The notes under the pieces: model-generated
What the model saw: the letters and a program-made list of their open reading frames with translations, nothing else
Told to the model about the DNA's origin: nothing
Database searches by the model: none
In this document: positions 26,243 through 34,758 of the stretch, in pieces
Numbering within the stretch: the stretch's first letter is position 1
How the letters are laid out: the number at the start of each line of letters is the position of its first letter
Made by a program: the position numbers and the translations under genes
NCBI GenBank assembly: GCA_022709385.1
Contig: JAKLIX010000015.1
Location: forward strand, 46,414 to 110,413
DNA: 64,000 nucleotides
Direction: 5' to 3'
DNA from: Bacteroidota bacterium
GTDB lineage: Bacteria; Bacteroidota; Bacteroidia; Bacteroidales; CAIXZF01

Positions 26243-28282
26243 TTATTCCGGTTCATTGATCCGGATGCCCGGAATTTCTGTACTGTCAGGTTCGGAATCT
26301 ACAGTTCTCAGCAGTTCTTTCGCCCGGCCTGTCAATTCCACCGCAGGTTTCAATTCATCATAGTCCTGCTGTGAGATCATTTCTTTTCTGAGCATCTTAT
26401 CTGCCATCAGCCGGTAATAGTTTACCAGGTAATCCCTGAATAGCCCGCTCTCCTTATCGAAACTATACATAAAGTACTTCGGCCTGGGGATAACGGAAGC
26501 AAGAAAGATGGCTTCGGCCAGTGTCAGCCTGGAAGCATCCTTGGCGAAATAATACTGTGAGGCTTCCTGGGCGCCGTACACCAGCGGCCCCCATTCGATG
26601 ATATTCAGGTAAACCTCGAACATCCGCTCCTTGCCGGATAACTGAAGGCTCTCGATCAACCACACAATGAGTACTTCTTCAAGTTTGCGAACGATGGTCT
26701 TATTCCTGCTGAGAAACACATTTTTGACCAGTTGCATGCTGATCGTACTGCCTCCCCTGGCGAACCTTCTTTCCTTGATGTTGGTGATGATACTTTCTCT
26801 GAATGCATCTGCCAGGAATCCCCTGTGCTGGAAAAAGCCGCCGTCTTCCGAGTTGAGCACTGCATTCCGCAGATACGGCGAGATCTGATCAAGCCGCCTG
26901 AATGCCGGATTGGCCGGCCCCACTGAGAAACTCCTCACGGGAATGCCCCTCTCGAAGGCGGTGTAAGTGAAAGTATCATTGATCATGCCGAAGCAGGTGT
27001 TACCGTAACGGGCGATGCTGAAATTCCTCCTGTTCAGCTCACATTCAAAAGTCAGGGAATCAGGCTGCCGGAGATCCGCATCGAAATACAGGTGAAAATC
27101 TAAATTACCCCTGGTCTCTATGCCTTCAAGGTTATGAAACAAGCCCGGCGGCAGGGCCGAAAACAGCTCCTGCGCGGGAAAATTCGGTTTTCTGATGGCC
27201 AGGGTCACATGCCTGGATGGTTTGGGCTGGTACCTTAAATACGGATTGACTGAAAGACCGTTGAACACAAGCCTGGTGATGCTGTCCAGTTCAATAAAGC
27301 CGCTGCCGGCGTGAATGCAGTAATCCACGGATCCGTCGCCGAACCTGACCTTTTCGGCGGCGATACGTTCATGTCTCACTTCAAGGCCCGACAAAGCCGC
27401 ATAGCCTTCAACAGAAACGACACCGCCGCTTCCGGGCTTTTCACCCACGCTGAAACGCACCGTATCAAAGGCCACTTCGGCATTCCAGCGGTACTGAAGA
27501 AAAGGAATGCTGATTTTCGCCCCGTCCTCATTGTACATGGAAAAACGGGCGATGTGTCTCGATTGATGGATCTCTCCTCCGGTGATCCAGGTTTCCTTCT
27601 TCCCATCCTCCATGACAAGGATTTTGGCATTGAAAGTATGGTCCGTGATATTCAGGGTATCGACACTGAAGGAAAGCAGGTGCCCGTTGTAATCGCTTCG
27701 CACATGAAAACCGGCAATGAACAGATCATCGGGGATCTTGTCGAAGACAGCCGTGAGGATCGCATCCATCCGCAACGCATAATTTTTGGTGACAGAGGTA
27801 TCATTCCCGGAACTGCCCTCCCTCTTCCGGTCGAGCAGGAACATGTAGTTCGTGAGGCTGTCGCGTTTGATAAAATGCAGATCCGCCTGCCGCAGGCTGA
27901 AATCCGTCAGGGCAATCCTACCAGCCAGCAGTTTCCAGAAACTGATGCTCGCCCTTGCTTCCCCGACCCGAAGCAGCGTATCGCCACCCTCCGGTCTGAG
28001 GCTGATACCCCTGATTTCCACAGAACGAAAACCCCGAAACGCCGCATGATCCAAATGAAATTCTGCATGGTAGGCATTATTGAAACGACTGCCAAGCTTG
28101 TTCAGGCTGTACCGAAGAACCTGGTTCCGCAACAGGAAAGTAAGGAACAGCAGGGAGGCGACAATCAGCAAGAGTACCGTGATTTTGCCGGCGATTCTTG
28201 TCCGGGCGAAGGAAAAAAAAGAAGCGCCTGGCGCCTTACACAATGTTCTGAAAACCTGCCAGGCAGGTTGAACCTGTTTCAT
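26243..28282 (-). CDS. GT51 peptidoglycan glycosyltransferase with AsmA-like N-terminal region
   Basis: 679 aa. Seen: one membrane segment (about 33-52), a roughly 370-residue AsmA-like periplasmic region (FRGFRSVEIRGISLRP, LLAGRIALTDFSLRQADLH), and a C-terminal GT51 domain (about 460-640) with the catalytic glutamate E479 in NSEDGGFFQHRGF, RGGSTISMQLVKNVFLS, KLEEVLIVWLIE and YLNIIEWG. No transpeptidase domain follows, so it polymerises glycan strands only, like MtgA, but with a large extra domain. By family knowledge it uses lipid II; the role of the AsmA-like part is not known. Divergent from the 1181-residue repeat protein. Confidence 0.88.
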   Translation of the reverse strand: MKQVQPAWQVFRTLCKAPGASFFSFARTRIAGKITVLLLIVASLLFLTFLLRNQVLRYSLNKLGSRFNNAYHAEFHLDHAAFRGFRSVEIRGISLRPEGGDTLLRVGEARASISFWKLLAGRIALTDFSLRQADLHFIKRDSLTNYMFLLDRKREGSSGNDTSVTKNYALRMDAILTAVFDKIPDDLFIAGFHVRSDYNGHLLSFSVDTLNITDHTFNAKILVMEDGKKETWITGGEIHQSRHIARFSMYNEDGAKISIPFLQYRWNAEVAFDTVRFSVGEKPGSGGVVSVEGYAALSGLEVRHERIAAEKVRFGDGSVDYCIHAGSGFIELDSITRLVFNGLSVNPYLRYQPKPSRHVTLAIRKPNFPAQELFSALPPGLFHNLEGIETRGNLDFHLYFDADLRQPDSLTFECELNRRNFSIARYGNTCFGMINDTFTYTAFERGIPVRSFSVGPANPAFRRLDQISPYLRNAVLNSEDGGFFQHRGFLADAFRESIITNIKERRFARGGSTISMQLVKNVFLSRNKTIVRKLEEVLIVWLIESLQLSGKERMFEVYLNIIEWGPLVYGAQEASQYYFAKDASRLTLAEAIFLASVIPRPKYFMYSFDKESGLFRDYLVNYYRLMADKMLRKEMISQQDYDELKPAVELTGRAKELLRTVDSEPDSTEIPGIRINEPE

Positions 28283-28310
28283 CTTCCAGTTCCTGCCATA
28301 AAGTTTATTC

Positions 28311-28408
28311 TCATGTATGATATGTTTGCGAATGCAAGGCTGTTTAGCGTGAGTAATGCCGTACCCCGCCGGATCGGAATTTATTCACAAACCCAGTCCG
28401 TGCCGGTA
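28311..28408 (-). repeat. interspersed repeat copy C (full length, inverted)
   Basis: Read on the minus strand: TACCGGCACGGACTGGGTTTG, then GATCCGGCGGGGTACGGCAT, then TTGCATTCGCAAACAT to the end. It aligns end to end with copies A and B, which are on the plus strand. It sits in the divergent gap between the GT51 gene and the 1181-residue repeat protein, 136 bp before the latter. Confidence 0.85.
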
Positions 28409-28543
28409 TGACAAATCAATTCAATTGCGCAAATATAGGAAGTCAGACGGGTATTTTCAGAAAAACACACAATCCATCCTGATGATTATTAAACATATTA
28501 ACTATTTTTATGGGGTCATTTCAACACTAGTTTTTCTTTAACA

Positions 28544-31500
28544 ATGTTTATCATGAGACACTTCCTGATCTTCCTGACACTGATCGCCGCTTCTCTGCCC
28601 GCGCTGAGCCAGACATCCGTGTATTCCTGCGATTTTGAAACCTGGACCGGCAATGTTCCCGACTGTATGGTCGGTACAAAAACCAGCCTGGAAGCTGACA
28701 GTATCCAGCCCTTCCTGACCAATGCCTCATACGGTATGTGGGCCTGCCAGCTCATCAACAGGGAGTCCGGCCACCGGCGGCTCACCACCCACCCGGTGAC
28801 TGTCTATTCCGGGATCACCTATACCATCGGCTTCTGGGTGAAGGGCCACGGCAACATCCGCACCGGTTTGTACGACAGCAGGGTGAGCGGCAGCGGCTAT
28901 GCCCCTTACAATGCCTATATCCAAGTAAACAGCAACACTTTCACCTATCAGACCCAGACCATCACTGCCGCTAAGGATTTTAGTGCCGCAGAATTTATCC
29001 TGAGCGTTCAGTACACCAATCCCGACAAGGGTCATATCATCGTTGACGACCTGGAGATCACCGGGCCGGGAATCTTCACGCCCGGTACCATCACATATGG
29101 CACCAACCTGACAAACGCACTCACCTCAGGAGCCACTGTTCACCAGTACACTTTTACCGGCACTGCCGGCGAAGTAATCCTGGCAAAAATGACTGTCCAG
29201 AATGGCAGCTTCGATCCTGAAATGCAAATCCTGATGCCGGGCGACAGCGTCATCCGCTTTGTCACGGCAAACGGAAGCATGGCCGTGCTGGACACAGTCC
29301 ATCTGCCGGTATCCGGCACCTACAAACTGGTTGCCACAAGCAGTAGCGGCAACGCCACCGGGGGTTACAGCCTGAGCCTTCACAAGGTTTCCACACCGGG
29401 TTCCGGAGCGCCTTTGCCGGCCAACACCAACCATTGGGATACCCTCGGCTATGTCGGCTATATGAACGCTTATCAGCTGGATGTCACGGCCAATGACGTC
29501 TTTACAATACAGTTGAAATCCTCGTATGCGGCTTTCACACCGGAGTTACGGATCTATGCGCCTGACGGGACCATGGAATGTATCGCCGGGGTTCCCTGGG
29601 ATTTCAGCCTGCTGAAATTAGACACCATCAGGCTCTCACAATCAGGCCTGTACACCATCATCACCACCTCAGCCGATAATGGCTGGGGTGAGTATTGCTT
29701 TAATATACAAAAAATATCACCCACCGTCCTCACTGAGTTGATCCCGCCCAATGTCAATAAATGGGACACCCTCACAGGCTATTTCCATATGAACGCTTAC
29801 CAGCTGGATGTTAGTGCCAATGACGTTTTCACCATCCAGATGAAATCCTCGTATGCGGCTTTCACACCGGAATTAAGGATTTATGCACCAGACGGTACCA
29901 TGGAATGCATCGCCGGGGTTCCCTGGGATTACAGCCTGCTGAAGTTAGACACCCTCAGGCTCTCACAATCAGGCCTGTACACCATCATCACCACCTCAGC
30001 CGATAATGGCTGGGGTGAGTATTGCTTTAATATACAAAAAATATCACCCACCATCCTTACTGAATTAATCCCGCCCAATGTCAATAAATGGGACACGCTG
30101 ACAGGTTATTTCCATATGAATGCTTATCAGTTGGATGTCATGGCCAATGATGTCTTTACCATCCAGATGAAATCCTCGTATGCGGCTTTCACACCTGAAT
30201 TAAGGATCTATGCACCAGACGGTACCATGGAATGTATCGCCGGGGTTCCCTGGGATTTCAGCCTGCTGAAATTAGACACCATCAGAGTCTCACAATCAGG
30301 CCTGTACACCATCATCACCACCTCAGCCGATAATGGCTGGGGTGAGTATTGCTTTAATATACAAAAAATATCACCCACCATCCTGACTGAATTAATCCCA
30401 CCCAATGTCAACAAATGGGACACCCTCGCAGGATATTTCCATATGAACGCTTACCAACTGGATGTCGCTGCCAATGACGTTTTCACCATCCAGATGAAAT
30501 CCTCGTATGCGGCTTTCACACCTGAATTAAGGATCTATGCACCAGACGGTACCATGGAATGTATCGCCGGGGTTCCCTGGGATTTCAGCCTGCTGAAATT
30601 AGACACCATCAGACTCTCACAATCAGGCCTGTATACCATCATCACCACCTCAGCCGATAATGGATGGGGTGAGTATTGCTTTAATATACAAAAAATATCA
30701 CCCACCATCCTTACTGAATTAATCCCGCCCAATGTCAACAAATGGGACACCCTGACAGGCTATTTCCACATGAACACTTACCAGCTGGATGTTAGTGCCA
30801 ATGACGTTTTCACCATCCAGATGAAATCCTGGAATGCGGCTTTCACACCGGAATTAAGGATCTATGCACCAGACGGGACCATGGAATGTATCGCCGGGGT
30901 TCCCTGGGATTTCAGCCTGCTGAAGTTAGACACCATCAGGCTCTCACAATCAGGCCTGTACACCATCATCACCACCTCCGCAGATAACGGATGGGGTCAG
31001 TATGGCTTCAGCCTGCAGCGGGTTTCATCACCGGGCTCCCCTGATCTTATTGATCCAAATACGAGCATCAACGGGAATATCAGTAAAGTTGCATTTTCAA
31101 GCGCCATCTCCTTTGCCGCACACAAGTATGACATCTATACCATTTCCGTGAGTGCAGTGAATCAGGCATTCGACCCCTGGATCAGGTTTTTTGATCCCGA
31201 CGGGCTCATGATCGCATCGGGAAGTTCAGGCCAGTCGCAGGTGGATATCCCAAATATCACCACCACGAAAACAGGCATTTACACCATATGGGTTGCGGCT
31301 GAGGGAGGAACGGAAACCGGCGCCTTCAACCTGAGCCTGACCCGGAATTTCGCGGCGCCAATCCTCTGTGGCTTAGATGATCATGTTTGTCATGGAACGG
31401 AAGCCATGTTCCAGATCTGTAATCTCTCACCCGGACAAAGCCTGAGTTTTTACAAGGACGGGAACCTGCTGTCCACAAGCCTTATCAGCATTGCCGGCAA

Positions 31501-32089
31501 GCAGGTGCTCTCATCCGGATTCCTCACCCAGGACGCCGTATTCGGCATCACGGTGAGCGGTGCGGATCAGACGGTTTATCTCGACACCAGCATCCAGGTC
31601 ACCGTAGTGCCGGGCGCATCCGTCAACGGGATTGTCAGCTATGACAACGCTACAGCCTCACCCCTTGGAGGCACCATGGTACATCTTTACCTGAACGGTG
31701 CACTGCAGGATTCCTGCATGACCGACAGGCTTGGCAGGTACCGTTTCTGCGGACTTACCAGCCAGGCATATGAAGTGAAACCCGTGTCCTGCGGAATCAC
31801 GCATGGCGGGGTAAACAGCATCGATGCCCTGCTGATTATGCAGCATTTCGTGGGACTGACTACGCTCACGGGGCTCAGGCTCACTGCCGCCGACCTTAAT
31901 CTGAGCGGCAGCGTGAATTCGGTGGATGCCCTGATGGCCCAGAAACGTTTCGTCGGACTGCTCGGCAGTTTCCCCCTGAACGACTGGCTGTTTGAGGAAG
32001 CCGTCGTCACACCCTCCGTCAACCAGCCGGAAACGCTCAATCTCAAAGGCCTCTGCGCCGGGGATGTGAACGCCAGCTATCAGCCCTGA
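28544..32089 (+). CDS. 1181-aa secreted PPC-like repeat protein ending in a dockerin-like module
   Basis: Seen: signal peptide (about 1-23, ending LPALSQ; M4 is an alternative start); a jelly-roll/carbohydrate-binding-like domain (25-175); seven PPC-like beta-sandwich repeats of about 105-109 residues (180-950), of which five in the middle (about 297-842) are almost identical and share FHMNAYQLDV, FTPELRIYAPDGTMECIAG and SQSGLYTIITTSADNGWG; an Ig-like stretch; an SdrB-like sandwich (about 1025-1090); a dockerin-like module (HGGVNSIDAL, then DLNLSGSVNSVD, closing LCAGDVNASYQP). The protein stops at that motif: no cohesin-like domain and no T9SS tail, and the next gene begins 48 bp later on the other strand, so nothing is frameshifted away. 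Surface role inferred. Confidence 0.85.
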   Translation: MFIMRHFLIFLTLIAASLPALSQTSVYSCDFETWTGNVPDCMVGTKTSLEADSIQPFLTNASYGMWACQLINRESGHRRLTTHPVTVYSGITYTIGFWVKGHGNIRTGLYDSRVSGSGYAPYNAYIQVNSNTFTYQTQTITAAKDFSAAEFILSVQYTNPDKGHIIVDDLEITGPGIFTPGTITYGTNLTNALTSGATVHQYTFTGTAGEVILAKMTVQNGSFDPEMQILMPGDSVIRFVTANGSMAVLDTVHLPVSGTYKLVATSSSGNATGGYSLSLHKVSTPGSGAPLPANTNHWDTLGYVGYMNAYQLDVTANDVFTIQLKSSYAAFTPELRIYAPDGTMECIAGVPWDFSLLKLDTIRLSQSGLYTIITTSADNGWGEYCFNIQKISPTVLTELIPPNVNKWDTLTGYFHMNAYQLDVSANDVFTIQMKSSYAAFTPELRIYAPDGTMECIAGVPWDYSLLKLDTLRLSQSGLYTIITTSADNGWGEYCFNIQKISPTILTELIPPNVNKWDTLTGYFHMNAYQLDVMANDVFTIQMKSSYAAFTPELRIYAPDGTMECIAGVPWDFSLLKLDTIRVSQSGLYTIITTSADNGWGEYCFNIQKISPTILTELIPPNVNKWDTLAGYFHMNAYQLDVAANDVFTIQMKSSYAAFTPELRIYAPDGTMECIAGVPWDFSLLKLDTIRLSQSGLYTIITTSADNGWGEYCFNIQKISPTILTELIPPNVNKWDTLTGYFHMNTYQLDVSANDVFTIQMKSWNAAFTPELRIYAPDGTMECIAGVPWDFSLLKLDTIRLSQSGLYTIITTSADNGWGQYGFSLQRVSSPGSPDLIDPNTSINGNISKVAFSSAISFAAHKYDIYTISVSAVNQAFDPWIRFFDPDGLMIASGSSGQSQVDIPNITTTKTGIYTIWVAAEGGTETGAFNLSLTRNFAAPILCGLDDHVCHGTEAMFQICNLSPGQSLSFYKDGNLLSTSLISIAGKQVLSSGFLTQDAVFGITVSGADQTVYLDTSIQVTVVPGASVNGIVSYDNATASPLGGTMVHLYLNGALQDSCMTDRLGRYRFCGLTSQAYEVKPVSCGITHGGVNSIDALLIMQHFVGLTTLTGLRLTAADLNLSGSVNSVDALMAQKRFVGLLGSFPLNDWLFEEAVVTPSVNQPETLNLKGLCAGDVNASYQP
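29434..31068 (+). repeat. five tandem 327-bp coding repeats
   Basis: Units begin at 29434, 29761, 30088, 30415 and 30742, each exactly 327 bp (109 codons) with no indels. Units 2-5 are nearly identical at the DNA level, including synonymous positions (for example ATGGAATG(T/C)ATCGCCGGGG), and unit 1 and the last third of unit 5 are more diverged. This pattern points to recent unequal-crossover or slippage expansion. Copy number may be misassembled. Confidence 0.95.
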
Positions 32090-32137
32090 TTTCAGTCAGC
32101 CGGTTGAGATAACAGCCATTCCCGAAGCCGGGCATCA

Positions 32138-32992
32138 TCACTGTCTGCTAATCAGTTGTTTATCCACGAGGATGGCATTCCCGGCGATCAGCCGGATATG
32201 GTACGGACTTTCCATTACCAGGGCATCATCCGTAAATTCAAAGGAATATTGACGGGGTCCGGGCGGGAAATCCCGGTCACGGAACAGAAAAGTCATGAAA
32301 CTGCTGTCGCTGCTGACAATCATGAGGCTTACACTCATCCCTGCCGGCATGTCCCAGGCGATACTTCCTTGTAAGGACACCAGTGGCCAGGCCAGGGGAT
32401 CCACACTTCTGGGAGGCCTGGGCCGGCCGGTAAGATCATAGAGATAGCTCCGCAAGGCCCTGGTTTCCTGCTTTGTCCTTCCCGTAACCTGGTCGATGGA
32501 AGCATTCCCGCTCACCACCCAGATCGCGGCCTGGGCGCCGCCGGCATATATCCGCTGCCTGTGCAGGAATCCGGCCAGCTTCAGCAAGATGCCGCCGGCC
32601 ATCTTACCAAGCTGGTAACGGTTGCCCGCGGGAGTCTTCCTGCTCTGGTTAAGGCAATAGGCAGTAAGCGGAAACACCCGCTTCTCTGCAGCTTGCAGCG
32701 CGATCACCCTGCCTTCCGTCAGGATCAGGTGCTGAAATGAGGAATCCAGGCTCCGGAAAGTCCTGCCGGTTTCAAGATTTAAGGACAGGGCTTCCCCGCT
32801 GTTATTCTGCAGGCAAAGCTCAAGGCCGTGTCCGCCTTTCCAGCGCAGGCTGTCGGGACTGGCTTTTGCGCTCAGAATGCAACTCACAAGCTGCCTGTCA
32901 AGGGCATCGGCAAGGCTGATCGTTCTGGCTGCGTTTTCCCCCGGGGAAAGGATGGATAAGACCACCGGCAGCAAAAATCCCAATGCTTTCAT
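32138..32992 (-). CDS. secreted protein of unknown function
   Basis: 284 aa. Signal peptide (about 1-21: GFLLPVVLSILSPGENA). The body has beta-rich flanks (LELCLQNNSGEALSLNLETG near 55, SFEFTDDALVME near 250) around a helical centre (about 105-185, YQLGKMAGGILLKLAGFLHR, then YAGGAQAAIWVVSGN). The central segment looks like the helical region of proteins that report 'AAIWVVSGN' after a cysteine-free GGAQ turn, but I know no family for it. Its ATG is 9 bp after the stop of the OmpA-domain gene, so the two form an operon and probably act together at the outer membrane. Confidence 0.7.
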   Translation of the reverse strand: MKALGFLLPVVLSILSPGENAARTISLADALDRQLVSCILSAKASPDSLRWKGGHGLELCLQNNSGEALSLNLETGRTFRSLDSSFQHLILTEGRVIALQAAEKRVFPLTAYCLNQSRKTPAGNRYQLGKMAGGILLKLAGFLHRQRIYAGGAQAAIWVVSGNASIDQVTGRTKQETRALRSYLYDLTGRPRPPRSVDPLAWPLVSLQGSIAWDMPAGMSVSLMIVSSDSSFMTFLFRDRDFPPGPRQYSFEFTDDALVMESPYHIRLIAGNAILVDKQLISRQ

Positions 32993-33001
32993 AACATCCG
33001 T

Positions 33002-34231
33002 TTATTGTTCAATCAGCCCGAAAATGATCTCATCCCGGTCGACGCTTTTCAGCTTTTGAGGCGGGCGTTTCCTGAAATCCTGCTTTTTCAGGATGTATGA
33101 TCCGCTGAATGGTTTGTGCCGGCATTCATCCAGGCGCATTCCCCTGATCTCATAGGTTTCATCTCCCTCAGCCAAAGCACTGGCATACAGTTTGGGTACT
33201 TCTTCAACATCCGGTGCCGGAACCTCGAAATATCCGGGCAGCACCTCTGTTCCGCTCACGATGATCTTTGCCCTGGAATAAACAAGGAGTATCTTTCTGG
33301 CGCTAAGATCTTTCACCAGGAAGCTGAGGGTCCTGGTCTGCGGCCGGCACATCAGGGCCAGCGGCCCGGATGTCAGGGCACGAAAGCTGTAGTACTTGCC
33401 AGTTTTCGCTTTCACCAGCGCGACACTGTCGTCGCTTTCAACCCACAACACCCTGTCAGCGCCGGTGCAGACCGCCTTCCAGAGCTTCACCGTTTCAGGT
33501 GTACAGCTTCCCTTTTTGAACGGGACCATTACCGTGAGTGCTTCGCTGAAATCCTTTTCCGGCAACTGATCCCGCGACCCCGGGCTCGTCCACCTGATAA
33601 GGGCAACAGGAGACAAGACTTCTCCGCCGGTGCTCATGGTCATGTAACCCAGCTTCATCATCTCCTGCACATTGCCAATCATCCTGGGCACTGGCATTTC
33701 GCCTCCTGCTGAGAAGGATTCCGGGTATTCCACCCGGATATCGCCCGTAAATTTTTGCAGACCCGCCGGTTTCTGCGCTGCCGGTGGCGATTCCATCCAT
33801 GCCACGGGAGGGTTCTCCTCCCAGAGGATCATGGCCACATCCACCCTGCGGTTTGCGGCCATGGCATGCTCATCCTCACTGTGAACCAGGGGAAGTGACT
33901 TTCCCTGCGACAGCACTTCAAGGTGGTCTGCAGCCATGCCGTGCGATGCAAGATAATCCATCACGGCAGCCGCCCGCTGTTCAGAGAGCTGCAGGTTGTA
34001 ATCTTCACTTCCCTTGTGGTCTGTGTTCCCGGTAATGCGGAGCTGCCTGACGGGACAGCTTCCCACGACGGCAAGCAGGCTGTCGAGCCGCCGGCAGGCT
34101 GAAGCCTCCAGTATTTGGCTGTCATATCCGAAAAAGACGCGGGTGTGGATGGTGTCCTGGGCGTTCACCCGACCGCCCGTTGCCAGCATGAAAACTGAAA
34201 TCCAGCCGGCCATGAAGGTCTGTGCTTTCAT
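33002..34231 (-). CDS. OmpA-domain protein with N-terminal peptidoglycan-binding domain
   Basis: 409 aa. Signal peptide (about 1-24, ending VNAQ), then at about 28-135 an OmpA C-terminal-like domain: VFFGYDSQILEASACRRLD, ITGNTDHKGSEDYNLQLSEQ and the closing NRRVDVAMI. In the family this domain binds peptidoglycan and is normally C-terminal; here it comes first and is followed by about 270 residues I do not recognise, with MIGNVQEMMKLGYMTMSTGG (near 185) and a PCG-free beta-rich end. First gene of a pair with the 284-residue secreted protein. Function unknown; cell-envelope anchoring inferred. Confidence 0.78.
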   Translation of the reverse strand: MKAQTFMAGWISVFMLATGGRVNAQDTIHTRVFFGYDSQILEASACRRLDSLLAVVGSCPVRQLRITGNTDHKGSEDYNLQLSEQRAAAVMDYLASHGMAADHLEVLSQGKSLPLVHSEDEHAMAANRRVDVAMILWEENPPVAWMESPPAAQKPAGLQKFTGDIRVEYPESFSAGGEMPVPRMIGNVQEMMKLGYMTMSTGGEVLSPVALIRWTSPGSRDQLPEKDFSEALTVMVPFKKGSCTPETVKLWKAVCTGADRVLWVESDDSVALVKAKTGKYYSFRALTSGPLALMCRPQTRTLSFLVKDLSARKILLVYSRAKIIVSGTEVLPGYFEVPAPDVEEVPKLYASALAEGDETYEIRGMRLDECRHKPFSGSYILKKQDFRKRPPQKLKSVDRDEIIFGLIEQ

Positions 34232-34392
34232 TACGCTTTGGTTTTGGGTTCATGCGTAAAATGATGCGGCATGCGGACGGATTGGGGTTTTGAATTACAG
34301 TTTGTGAAACGACCTGAAGATAACGGTCTTAAAGCGTCAATATTGCCACTATGAGGAACGGAATCCACTGCAGGGGCATGCCGTTTAGGGTC

Positions 34393-34570
34393 TTTTATAC
34401 GATGTTTGCAGGTTTGGACGGCGTGGAATCATGCAGGCCCCCAAAAGGGATGTCATCCTAACGTTGATTTAAATCAACGCCAGGATGACATCCCGATGCG
34501 CACTGTTCCCCGCTATCCTATGCCAGTCCTGAGCCCGAAAGGGTCACATGCGAAAGTTCCGGCAGGCGGG
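34393..34570 (+). repeat. long direct repeat, copy 1 (before SNF2 gene)
   Basis: Starts near TATACGATGTTTGCAGG and ends GGCAGGCGGG. It aligns with 37734-37911 at a constant offset of 3341 bp without indels; over the 175 bp compared I count about eight substitutions (about 95% identity). It contains the 48-bp palindrome at 34447-34494 and a conserved right arm (CCTATGCCAGTCCTGAGCCC, GAAAGGGTCACAT). Non-coding. The rest of the 34232-34758 gap holds only a hairpin at 34681. Confidence 0.9.
34447..34494. repeat. 48-bp near-perfect palindrome in direct repeat copy 1
   Basis: 13-bp arms GGGATGTCATCCT and AGGATGACATCCC enclose the perfect 18-bp palindrome CGTTGATTTAAATCAACG. Only one AA/CC mismatch pair interrupts the arms on each side. 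It can extrude as a 24-bp cruciform stem. Confidence 0.95.
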
Positions 34571-34680
34571 TTCCCCAATTTTACCCTTTACGAAACAAGG
34601 CTGCGAAAAAAAAGTCAGTAAGCAATGATATATCTGATTCCAATCATACAATCTCCGCATCTTTGCTCTCATAAAGAAAA

Positions 34681-34710
34681 TACGGGTGATGTCGAAACAC
34701 TTCACCCGTA
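34681..34710 (+). promoter_or_regulatory. stem-loop in the SNF2 gene leader
   Basis: TACGGGTGA (34681-34689) and TCACCCGTA (34702-34710) form a perfect 9-bp stem with a 12-nt loop, 48 nt before the ATG at 34759. It may be an operator or an mRNA leader structure; there is no following T-run. Confidence 0.45.
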
Positions 34711-34758
34711 CATTGATGCCAAGGATACACATTTTCAACACTTTACAGAGCCCCACAG

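Noticed and set aside
29434..31068. CRISPR-like regular repetition
   Set aside because: The period is 327 bp with no short repeat/spacer structure, and the units are in-frame protein repeats.
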